Assembly: GCF_000002995.4 (NCBI RefSeq)
Contig: NW_025062340.1
Span: 1 to 28,443, forward strand
Direction of reading: 5' to 3'
Length of the DNA stretch: 28,443 nucleotides
Origin: Brugia malayi
Taxonomy: Eukaryota > Nematoda > Chromadorea > Rhabditida > Onchocercidae
Part shown: piece after piece, positions 10,151 to 18,856 of the stretch
Numbering within the stretch: the first letter of the stretch is position 1
Layout: every line of letters starts with the position of its first letter
The notes under the pieces: model-generated
What the model was told of the DNA's origin: nothing
What the model saw: the letters and a program-made list of their open reading frames with translations, nothing else
Databases searched by the model: none
Made by a program: the position numbers and the translations under genes

Positions 10151-10680
10151 TTGTAAATTACATAATTCGAAAAAACAGAAAGAAAATCCATTTTCATCAT
10201 ATGATTAATTATTCAAATAAAAAACAAGCAAGCATAAAACTGAAAAAAAAAAAAAAAAACCTGTTTTCCTGATCAAAAATAATATCCGATTTTCCACTGT
10301 TTTACTTCCAATTTCAATTATCTCAAATTTGATGATTCTGATAATTTATCAAATGTTTATGAAATCATTTTTGGATTGCTATTAATTTTCCTCATTTTTC
10401 TCTTGTTTTTTTTTTTTGTTTTCTTTGAAATGAACAAGTTGATAAGATTAATTGATATAAATCATTATTTACATTTATTTATTTTTTGATAAATAAGTTA
10501 TTTTTGTAAATAAGTTACTATTTTTTTTGATAAATAATCTGATCATATGTTACTTTTAAATATTTAAAACTGTCATTTCATTATTTTAAAATTATATTAA
10601 ATTGTCATTATTTTTATCAATAATAATTAAAAATTGTTAACTGTGCTTTTTTTTTTTGCATTTTTATTTATCCAAATTTA
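10151..10680. other. AT-rich DNA upstream of the PMP3-family gene
   Basis: No coding segment. Contains poly-A (10,243-10,259) and TTGATAAATAAGTTA-type partial repeats near 10,485-10,535. I see no TATA box or other promoter element I would trust. Confidence 0.4.
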
Positions 10681-10683
10681 CAG
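10671..10683 (+). promoter_or_regulatory. candidate trans-splice or 5'-UTR splice acceptor of the PMP3-family gene
   Basis: CCAAATTTACAG (AG 10682-10683) follows a T-rich tract and lies 85 bases before the ATG at 10769, with no other T-rich AG closer. Filarial mRNAs often receive a spliced leader, so this could be the leader addition site or the end of a 5'-UTR intron. No transcript data are available. Confidence 0.35.
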
Positions 10684-10768
10684 ATTGATTAAAAGTCGTA
10701 ATTATTGTGATCGGCATTTTTTTTAATCTTTTATCTATCACAATCTACCATCGATTAATAACGAAAAA

Positions 10769-11040
10769 ATGCCATTGACCTGTAGTGATTGCCCGAAGAT
10801 ATGTTGTTCCGTAATTATACCCTGTAAGTTTCCCTTTTTTTTTTACCTTTTTCAACTAAATAATTTAATTTTTTTATAATTTATATATTTCGCTTCTATT
10901 TTTACTATATAATTTGTTCCTTCAAATTATTATGCCTAAATTATCAAAAAAAATAAAACTTTAAAAAATTATCAATAAAATGATTTAATAATTCAAAAAA
11001 TTTTTCATTTGTTAAATTAAACATCGTAGTTGTTTCTCCG

Positions 11041-11071
<31 letters not shown>

Positions 11072-11811
11072 CACTTTTACATTTTTATTCTTTTGTTATT
11101 ATTTATTAAATTCTTTTCTTTTGAATATGATGACATCATATAAGAGTTTTTCTCAATTTCCAATTTTTTTTTTTAAATAAATTCAGGTTTTAGAATTAAT
11201 CACTGTTTCATCACTACAAAAAACCATTATTATAATAATTTTTTAAAAATAAAATACAGTAAAAATTGACACAATTAATTCTAAAATTAATACCAATTGC
11301 GCCACTTATATTATCTAGCAATTAAATATGTGCTAATTGAACTGAATGCTAAAATGTTTGAAAGATTGAAATAAAATAATAAAAATTTTTTATGTACATA
11401 TAAGAATTTTGTAAATTTAATTTATAAAGTTTTATAATCCAAAAAAAAGAAAAAAAAATGACAAATTAATTTAAAATTCAATACTAATAATTCATTCCAC
11501 TGTGCTTTTTAATTTTTTTTTTTTTAGTTTCTATAAAGGATCTTTTTTTATTTTTATGATAGCAAAACATTTTTTTTTTTTCGTCTACTAAATTAATGAT
11601 TAAATTCATGATAATGATTTAAATTTTTGTTGATTATTTAAAATGTTTAAATTGTTTTTTTTTGTTTTTAAATTAAATAATTTTTTTTTAGCCTATTGGT
11701 GTATTTTTCGAGAAAGGTTGCGGTACCGACTTGGTTATTAATATCCTGCTAACATTACTTGGTTATATACCTGGTTTGATACATGCTTGCTTCATTATCG
11801 TCAAATATTGA
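10769..11811 (+). CDS. PMP3/UPF0057 family small membrane proteolipid, two exons with a frame problem
   Basis: Exon 1 from ATG 10769 reads MPLTCSDCPKICCSVIIP. Exon 2 (11692-11811, after TTTTTTAG) reads PIGVFFEKGCGTDLVINILL followed by TLLGYIPGLIHACFIIVKY and TGA. Together they fit the whole PMP3/UPF0057 family: about 55 residues, two membrane helices, the PP(I/L)GVF-E-GC motif and the GYIPG-IHA motif. Yeast Pmp3 and its relatives affect plasma-membrane potential and cation tolerance; the role in nematodes is less clear. ATG context GAAAAAATG is favourable. Odd point: the perfect donor GTAAGT at 10824 leaves one extra base (CCC T), whereas the protein alignment needs phase 0, because exon 2 is preceded by an in-frame TAG. 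The only phase-0 donor I see, TCC|GTAATT at 10811, would delete VIIP from helix 1. The 868-bp intron carries a 29-base poly-A run (11043-11071). Confidence 0.88.
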
Positions 11812-13340
11812 TCGTTATTGAAATTTCAATTGATAAAAAATATCAATCATTCATCAATTCATTTCATTTCTAATTTTTTTTCACACAATTAATCCTTATG
11901 CTTTTTTTTTTCCTTTTTATTAGCATTCAATTTTAAATTCATTCATTTGAACTTTTTAAAACATACAATTTCTTTTCCTTCTCTTCTCTCTCTCTCTCTC
12001 TCTCATATAATCTTTGCCTATTGCATTTGTAATTTAATTAAAAAATGAGCAGTTTGTGATTTACTTTTTTTTTTTTAAAAATTTAAAAAGTTGACCTTTC
12101 AAAAATTCTTAGAATTTAAAAAGTTAACAGCTTTATTTTATTTATAATTCGTATAATTAAATTTTTCTTATTAAAATTCTTTTTTCTAACTTTGATAACT
12201 AATACTATGATTTTATTCTAGGAGGAATTCGTTTTGCTAATATTACATTGTTTATCAAAATTGGCAGATAATTTTATAAATTTAAACTCATTTAACATTC
12301 ATGCAAAATTTGTAAGATTTTTTTTTTTTCAAATATAATATAAACTAATACTTAACTAATTAATTCATTAATTGTTCCATGCTTCTATTTTATTGTTTAA
12401 AAGTAATGAAAATGAATATGATTTATTATAGTTTTATTTTTCTTTTTTTTTTTTAAATTAATAAATTCGAGAATGAATTTCAATCCTTTACATTTACATA
12501 TGAAACATTTTATTTACTCCTCAAACTATACATTTAACTTTTTTATTCTACCTTCTTTCCTCTCATTTTTTTTTTTTTTTTTGCTAAAAATAAATGTGAA
12601 TTAATTAGCATAGCTTATTTGAAAGAATAAATAAAATAAATAATCGTTGCATATTTTATTGCTTTTTTTTTTCAACTTCTTTTTTTGATTGCTATCTCTT
12701 TTATTATTATTGTCATTATTTTTCCTATCATGATGATTAAAGAAATAAATAATTCTATTTGTTGATAACAATCGATGTTACTTTAACCAAACAGAAAGGA
12801 AAATAATAGAATTTAAAATTTTTTTGTCTATTTTATTTCTTAAAATAAAATTATAAAGATAAATTTAGCCATCTGCTATTAATTAGCTAAAATTTACAAC
12901 CATTTATAATAAATTTTATCCATTTGTTGCTTAGCAACATCGATACTAAATATAGCATAAAACATGTAAAACTGAGAGATGCGTAAAATTTTTAAACTAA
13001 TAATAATTAGTATTTAGCTGCAAACTAATCTGAATATAAATCATTAATCTGTATCAATAAAATAACTTTCAAAGAAAAGATAAACATAAATAATGGATAT
13101 GATAAATAATATATATGATAATTTATTATTTGAATGTGAAAAATTTTTTTAATCTAGGAACCAAGGAATAAATTGTTGAATATAAGCATATTTCTAATAC
13201 AATAAATTAAGCATAATATTTAAAGATAAAAAAGTAATAGGTAGATTCGAACACTACGATACTCCAAATTTAAATCCTTTTTTTAATTTCAATAGAATAC
13301 CATTTTGTGCAGTTATTTTCTATTTCTTTTTTTTTTTTTC
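11812..13340. other. AT-rich DNA downstream of the PMP3-family gene
   Basis: Probably includes the 3' UTR, but no single poly(A) signal can be chosen; AATAAA occurs at 12589-12594 and 12626-12631, rather far from the stop. It holds a (CT)n run at about 11,986-12,004 and many poly-T tracts. No convincing exon is seen. Confidence 0.45.
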
Positions 13341-13349
13341 TTTCTGTAA

Positions 13350-13525
13350 ACAAATGTAATGGGTCCAGGCAATTTCAGGTCTATTCGTGTGGCGATAATC
13401 CTTGGCCTAATATTGCTGTGGTTTAAAATATAATACCACTTATGAGGAGAGGAAGGATCATGGCTATACCGCCATTATTAAATAACAGGAATATTGAGGA
13501 GGTTTTGCATTTTTCACTTTAGTTA
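13350..13525 (+). pseudogene. GC-richer island with broken reading frames, origin unknown
   Basis: Composition jumps sharply compared with the flanks. From ATG 13359 one frame reads MGPGNFRSIRVAIILGLILL then WFKI and stops at TAA 13431. This has the shape of a short cytosolic N-terminus followed by a membrane anchor. The sequence continues in a second frame (KYNTTYEERKDHGYTAIIK, stop at about 13,487) and then a third (LLNNRNIEEVLHFSL to 13,522). Two frame changes within 160 bases suggest a decayed coding fragment. I do not recognise the protein. It could be an old nuclear exon or an insert of Wolbachia DNA, which is known in filarial genomes. Confidence 0.3.
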
Positions 13526-13559
13526 TTGCTCAAAACTTGAAAAAAAAATTTATCTCCCA

Positions 13560-14020
13560 GTTTAAATTGCAAAAACTTTTACAAACTGTAGGATTTTCAT
13601 AAATATCCGTATTTAAATTTAAAATAAAAATTAATTTCAATATCAAAAAAGAATTAAAATCATAACTAATTAAAAATTTTATTATTTTCGCTACTAAATT
13701 ATTGTTCTATAGTCAATTATTTAATTTTTTCTTTTTTTAATTTGAGCTGTCAAGTGACACCACATCGCATATGACCAGAACCCATGCAATGCATATAAAA
13801 TAATCAATTAAATTCTAAATGAATTTTTTTTTAATGAATTGCTATTTTTCCAATAGTTTTAACGCTTAATTAGAATTTAATTTCATAATACTAGAATTTA
13901 TTAGAATTCATTTATTAGAATAAATTAATTAGAATTCATAATACTAGAATTTATTTCCTTTGTTTAATATACAAAAACTTTTACAAATTGTAGGATTTTT
14001 TTCAAATTGTTGACAAATTG
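13560..14020 (-). repeat. decayed HhaI-family satellite remnants, reverse orientation
   Basis: AAAACTTTTACAAACTGTAGGA through AATTAAAATCAT (13,570-13,662) and GACACCACATCGCATATGACC through GCAATGCATATAAAATAATC (13,754-13,808) align with the reversed HhaI unit at 18,400-18,650, for example GCAATGCATATAACATAATC there. A second fragment (CAAAAACTTTTACAAATTGTAGGATTTT) starts at 13,973. The HhaI site itself is lost. These are older than the main array. Confidence 0.65.
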
Positions 14021-14029
14021 TTTTTCTTT

Positions 14030-14658
14030 CTTTTTTTTTTTTTTTTTTTTTTTTTTACGGACAAATAATAGAAGCCTTTTAATACTAAAATTTAAATGAG
14101 ATTTAATTATTAAAAAAAAAAATAGTTCAATAATTTGTTTGAGAAATTTAAATGTCAAAAGAATTTAATAACATAATTTTTATTTATTTTTCAATTAATT
14201 CAGTTAATACATATTTGTTTGATTTACTTTTCAAAATTCATACATATTTTAGTTTTTTTTTCTCACATTTAAATATTAATTTAAATTTTGACTAAATCTT
14301 CATTTTATTTTTTTTTTTTCTAGTTTAAATTAATTGCAGTGTTTTTTGCTTATTTAATAAAATTAAATTATAATAGAAAAATTGAATTACAAGGGAGGAA
14401 ATTTTTTTTTTTTATTTCGATGGACAATTAACTGAAATTTTAATTTTCAATTTTAATTTTAAGTTTTAATTATGTTTTTAATTTTTGTTAAGTTTCAATT
14501 CTCAATTGTAAATCTCAGAAAGAACCAATTTAGAATGATAATCGTAAAAAGTAGCGTCAAAAAAATTTCTTTTAAGTTTAAGATTTAAAAAAAAAAAATC
14601 TTCGATAAAATTTTTAAAGAAAAAACGTGGAATTGTAAAGTGGAATTAAACTTATTTT
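14030..14658 (+). repeat. interspersed repeat, arm L (inverted partner at 17,299-17,800)
   Basis: Landmarks in order are poly-T, GGACAAATAATAGAA (14,059), AATAGTTCAATAATTTGTTT (14,121), TTTAAATTAATTGCAGTGTT (14,324), ATTACAAGGGAGGAAATTTT, CAATTGTAAATCTCAGAAAG (14,503), AATGATAATCGTAAAAAGTA and TGGAATTAAACTTATTT (14,641). All recur in reverse complement at 17,299-17,800. Compared with that copy, arm L carries an extra stretch of about 150 bases (about 14,143-14,294). No open reading frame and no transposase is present; it may be a non-autonomous element. Confidence 0.85.
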
Positions 14659-14961
14659 CAAATTAAACTTGCATCTTCAAATTAAATTTTTTGAAATTAA
14701 ATTAAAAGAAATGTTATTTCAGGAATATAAACAAAAGAGCTATTTTCTTTAAACACATTAGAAAAGCTAATCAGTAAATCTCTTGCTATGCTTTTCCAAT
14801 TGCTTTACCCTACAAAAGGGTTCGGTCGATTGAAAAGACATTAGCTCTGTACTGAGAGAGTTGAGCATTAGTCAGAGGGAAGAGAAGAAACATTAAAGAT
14901 TTAAAACAAGATTTAGCAAGAGTAGTTAATAGAATTAGAAAAGACAAAAAATATCTACATA

Positions 14962-15060
14962 ATGGTGGATAACTTTGATATATTTTATCATAAATGTATT
15001 GTTAATTTTCTGGAATCTATAAAGCATACAGAGAGATGGGCTCATTTTCATTTTCATTGA
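14962..15060 (+). other. small open stretch upstream of gene 3, possible alternative first exon
   Basis: ATG 14962 opens a frame of 32 codons beginning MVDNFDIFYHKCIVNFLE and ending TGA, in DNA of more coding-like composition than usual. A phase-0 GTTAAT donor follows codon 13 (same donor word as exon 1 of gene 3), and a phase-0 acceptor ATCTTTAG precedes 15452. Such a splice would add 13 plus 4 residues in frame before Met 15464. It is speculative. Confidence 0.2.
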
Positions 15061-15121
15061 TTTCTGTCAGTAGAGATAAGAGTAATGTTAACACAATACA
15101 TATAAGTAAAATTATGATCTA

Positions 15122-15186
15122 AGATCTTTATTGATCTATTTTTTTACACTTATGAGATCTTTATTGATCTATTTTTTTACACTTAT
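15122..15186. repeat. 33-bp perfect tandem duplication
   Basis: AGATCTTTATTGATCTATTT plus TTTTACACTTAT(G) occurs twice back to back (starts 15122 and 15155), upstream of gene 3. Confidence 0.9.
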
Positions 15187-15413
15187 CAATACAACGATAG
15201 AAATTTTTTTCCTCTATACATAACCTATATTTCAAAGAACTTTCTGTTACATTCTACAAAAATAGTAGTTGGGCAGTAGCAATCTCATGATCATGCCCTT
15301 CTGTTTTGTGATTTTATTAGCACATATTGTTCTTTTCATTCTCCATTATTTTACTCCCACAATTTGACTTCTTTCAAAGGATCTCTCGTTTTTTTTTGAA
15401 TAGTTTTATTAAA

Positions 15414-15423
15414 TATTTTTCTA
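15414..15423 (+). promoter_or_regulatory. candidate 5' splice-leader or 5'-UTR acceptor of gene 3
   Basis: ATTTTTCTAG is a strong nematode-type acceptor 40 bases before the ATG at 15464. All three frames from it hit stops before that ATG, so it can only begin a 5' UTR. This supports 15464 as the start. Confidence 0.4.
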
Positions 15424-15463
15424 GTTGAACAAAGGAATCAATAATCTTTAGTTTGAAGCGATA

Positions 15464-16680
15464 ATGGTAGAAATGGTGGAGGAAAAGAACAGATTTGAGA
15501 TGTTATTTAGGAGTGCGAAATCAAACCTTAATGGTTTGCAAGAAGTGATAATACAAGAATTTCAGTTTTCTGAAAATAAGAATTGTTTCTCAAGTTTAAT
15601 GCAGGTTAATCTTGTTTAAAGTTTTGTATAAATTTTGTTATTCTAGAATTTCCAAAAACAAATGGACAGAATTTTTCATATTTTGTGACAGAGTTTATCA
15701 AAACAAAATCTGAAGAAAATCAAAACTGTTCCTTCTTGTTAAAAACGCTGCGTTATATAAAAAAAATCTTCAGGAAGTGAATTTGAATGTTGAATATCGT
15801 TTTATTTACAATAGTACATACATTATCATATTGTCTATAGATCGGATTTCAGAAATTGAATGAGAAATGGTCAAAGGATTTGGATGAAATGCAAAAAATG
15901 GCGAGTAAATTGAAAATACTGCATGAGTATACAGAGAAAAACTTTAAAAGCTTGTTGGATTGCTTGCATGGCCGAGAAATTAAACAGTTGGAAAATAATG
16001 AAAGAGAAGGAGATACTTTCAAGAAAATATGTGAACATTGTGAAGAAGTAGTGCAGGTTTGCTTCTTCTTTCGAGAAATTTTCATTGTTTTATGGAGTTT
16101 CAAAACTGTTAAATAATGTTAAGACTGTTTTTTAAGACTAATTTTTGTCAATTTTAGGAGCTAAAAAGGACGGCTCAGCATTTTCGAATCAATGAGGAAG
16201 ATATAAGATATCAAAGCTCAACTTTGTTTGAGAATTTGGATTTTGGAAGTGAAATTACTGCTGCAATAATTCGTGCTGCTGAAAATTTAACAAAGGAAAA
16301 CGATGAACTGAAAAATGAAAATGCAGAACTCAGGAATACGATTTTTATATTGGAAAAAGAAAACATAGATTTAAAAGAGGTAATACTTTGGATTGTAATT
16401 CCGTATATATTACAATGATAATTTCAAGCAATTCCTCTGGTGACATTATCAGATAACACTATAGAAATACTGGGTACATTGTTAGTTTTAATTTCTTTGA
16501 AAATTTTTATAGATGATAAAAATGTCAATTGTACAAGAGAAAAAATTTGAAGAGGTAGAAAACAGATTAGACCGTTTGCGAGAAGAGAGTGAACGCTTAA
16601 TAAAAGCATGCTATGATGTAGATGAGGAAGTTGATGATCTTAAAAATCAGATATTAGAATGGTTGAATGCAAATCACTAA
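15464..16680 (+). CDS. predicted coiled-coil protein, 248 residues, four exons, function unknown
   Basis: Exons are 15464-15604, 15841-16056, 16158-16379 and 16513-16680 (TAA). Every intron is phase 0 with GT and AG ends, and the encoded lengths are 47, 72, 74 and 55 residues. ATG 15464 is the first in frame after TAG 15449-15451. The protein begins MVEMVEEKNRFEMLFRSAKS and is rich in Glu, Lys, Asn and Leu. Strong heptad-like segments lie in residues 50-118 (KLNEKWSKDLDEMQKMASKL) and especially 156-240 (ENLTKENDELKNENAELRNT, then EEVENRLDRLREESERL). A conserved-looking Cys/His patch (CEHCEE) lies near residue 110. There is no signal peptide or membrane segment. It resembles structural or scaffold coiled-coil proteins only in general character; I recognise no family. 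T-rich acceptors before the ATG (TTTTTCTAG at 15423, CTTTAG at 15451) may be leader-addition sites. The gene lies between inverted arm repeats. Confidence 0.8.
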
Positions 16681-17121
16681 CTTTAGGCTGATATGATTTG
16701 CTTTAGCAATAAGAAAGTGGAAATTTTTTGCTTTTAGCTTTTGCTTTGCCCATTTTTTTTTTTTTATTTGCTTTTCTACACCAATCATGTAGAAATGAAC
16801 TGTATTGAACTACCAGCAGCTGGAATCACGCAAAAAAGAAATATTTTTACGTTACTTTTATAATTCTCAAGATTACTCAGAATACTAGTTGGTGAGATAA
16901 GGGTTGAAATAATGTTTGTTTATATGATATATAATTTGAAATAGTTTTAAAGATAAGTTTTTGCATTATGGATTATTATAAATTTTATTCGATATTTTTT
17001 TTGTAAAATATTTGAAGGTTCACGAGATTATTTCGAATTAGATTCTAATTTGTAAAAATTTTTTTGTGCATTCTTTGATACATAGATTTATTTATTGGGA
17101 TTTTATATTTGCTTCTTTGTA

Positions 17122-17127
17122 AATAAA
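17122..17127 (+). promoter_or_regulatory. candidate poly(A) signal AATAAA of gene 3
   Basis: It is the first clear AATAAA after the TAA at 16680, implying a 3' UTR of roughly 450 bases, and is followed by a T-rich stretch. A variant AATAAG lies at 16709-16714 and could be used instead. Confidence 0.4.
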
Positions 17128-17298
17128 TGTAATTTTTCTTGCTTAATTTAGCTTTCAAATGATAAAAATCGTAAAACTTGACGCATTTTCATTGTTATTA
17201 TTCTATGGTAGCAAAAGCTTAATGTTTCCAACGAAGCTTTTAAATTAAAAAAAAAAAAAAAAAATAAAAACGTGCTGTATTTTACTGTTCAAATTAGT

Positions 17299-17800
17299 AA
17301 ATAAGTTTAATTCCACTTTACAATTCCACTTTTTTTTTCCTTTAAAAATATTATCGAAGATTTTTTTTTCAAATCTTAAACTTAAAATAAATTTTTTTGA
17401 AGCTACTTTTTACGATTATCATTCTAAATTGGCTTTTTCTGAGATTTACAATTGAAAATTAGAACTTAACAAAAATTAGAAACAAAATTAAAACTTAAAA
17501 TTATATCCCACAACTGAAAATTAAAATTTCAGTTATTTGTTCGTGGGAACAAAAAAAAAATTTCCTCTCTTGCAATTCAATTTTTCGATTATAATTTAAT
17601 TTTGTTAAATAAGCAAAAAACACTGCAATTAATTTAAACAAAAAAAAAATAAAAAATAAAAATTAAAATGAAGATTCAAACAAATTATTGAACTATTTTT
17701 TCTTCTTTTTTATAACTTGGTCTCTTTTAAATTTATTTAGTGTTGAAAGGATTCTATTATTTGTCCATAAAGAAAAAAAAGAAAAAAAAAACAATTCTCG
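17299..17800 (-). repeat. interspersed repeat, arm R1 (inverted copy of arm L)
   Basis: Reverse complement of arm L with only scattered substitutions. It starts with AATAAGTTTAATTCCA, then TTTACGATTATCATT, CTGAGATTTACAATTG, CAATTAATTTAAAC, AAATTATTGAACTATTTTTT and TTCTATTATTTGTCC, and ends in a poly-A tract where arm L has poly-T. It lacks the extra 150 bases of arm L. With arm L it encloses about 2.6 kb containing the whole of gene 3. Confidence 0.87.
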
Positions 17801-17819
17801 CCATCGATTCAATGACAAT

Positions 17820-18655
17820 CGAAAAAATTGTGAATAATTATTTGCGCCTAGAAATTAAACCACTAAAATGATGACGTGATGAAGTTTTTTGTGAAAATTT
17901 CAAATTCAGAAATGTTCGGTCAGGATGGATCGTATTTCGGTCAGGAACACATTATACACATAAAATTTTCAACACCAAAAATATCATATTTCAATTGTGT
18001 ACATGATCAATTAAGTTCAAAATATTGCAATTTTTTGTAGTTTTGTCACTTAATTAAAATTAAAATTGATAATTTAGAACCAATTTTCTTGTCTAATGTA
18101 AGAAAACTATAACAAATTTAAAAATTTTTAAAAAATTCAAAATTTAAATTTGAATTTAAATTCTTAAATTGAATTAAAATCATGATTAATTGAAAGTTTT
18201 ATTAATTTTGCTGATGAATTTATGCGCAAAACTTAATTACAAAAGCGTATTTTAATATTTAAACTATAAAATGACAACGTAATGTACAACCAGCACTGGT
18301 ACAATGCACGTAACATAATCAAATAAGTTCAAAATATTGCTATTTTTAGTAGTTCAAGAACTTAATTAAAATCAAAATTGATAATTTAGAACTAATTTCG
18401 TTTGTTTAAAGCAAGAAAACTATTACAGATATTAAGATTTTTAAAAGATTCAAAACTTAAATTTGAAATAAAATTTGATTTTAAATCTAAAATTCAATTA
18501 AAATCATGATTGATCTAAAATTTTATGTATTTTGTTGATGAATTTTTGCGCAGAACTTAATTACAAAAGCGTATTTTCATATTTAAACTGTAAAATGACC
18601 ACACCATATATGACCCGCTGTGGTGCAATGCATATAACATAATCAATTAAGTTCA
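17820..18655 (-). repeat. HhaI satellite units in reverse orientation, decayed
   Basis: Reverse-strand HhaI units with GCGC sites at 18224-18227 and 18548-18551 (spacing 324), plus a badly decayed older piece with GCGC at 17844-17847. The 18.0-18.32 kb unit is close to the main array (CCAGCACTGGTACAATGCAC, ATTTATGCGCAAAACTTAAT). The 18.32-18.65 kb unit is much more diverged (CCCGCTGTGGTGCAATGCAT). The orientation is opposite to the array from 18,857 onward. Confidence 0.88.
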
Positions 18656-18856
18656 ATTAATAAAATTGAATTATAATCCAGGAATTGAATTACAAGGGAG
18701 GAAATTTTTTTTTTCATTCCCATGGACAAATAACTGAAATTTTAATTTTCAATTGTAAGTTTTAATTTTGTTTTAGATTTTTGTTTAGTTCTAATTCTCA
18801 ATTGTAAATCTCAGAAAGAGTCAATTTAGAATGACAATCGTAAAAAGTATCGTCAA
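18656..18856 (+). repeat. truncated third arm copy (R2) at the satellite orientation switch
   Basis: It aligns with arm L from about 14,358 to 14,565: ATTACAAGGGAGGAAATTTT, GGACAAATAACTGAAATTTT, CAATTGTAAATCTCAGAAAG and AATCGTAAAAAGTA-CGTCAAAAA. Both ends are truncated directly into HhaI sequence: reversed units on the left (ends GTTCAATT) and forward units on the right (begins TTTTAAAATTTG). Relative to arm R1 it is inverted, so the reversed HhaI units lie between R1 and R2. Confidence 0.85.

Noticed and set aside
12222..12311. 90-base open segment between TTCTAG acceptor and GTAAGA donor
   Set aside because: No upstream exon of the PMP3-family gene can connect to it without passing the stop codon; composition is as AT-rich as the flanks and an open stretch of this size occurs by chance.
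13241..13265. GATTCGAAC word suggesting a minus-strand tRNA T-loop
   Set aside because: The flanking bases do not form a T-stem and no D-arm, anticodon arm or acceptor stem can be found.
14143..14294. The 150-base extra stretch in arm L as a miniature transposon
   Set aside because: Possible weak terminal inverted similarity (TGTCAAAA against TAGTCAAAA), but in DNA this AT-rich it is not significant and no target-site duplication is clear.
17844..18227. The 380-bp spacing of two HhaI sites equals the 380-bp duplication at 3,211
   Set aside because: The two sequences are unrelated; the 380 here results from decay and indels in an old satellite copy.
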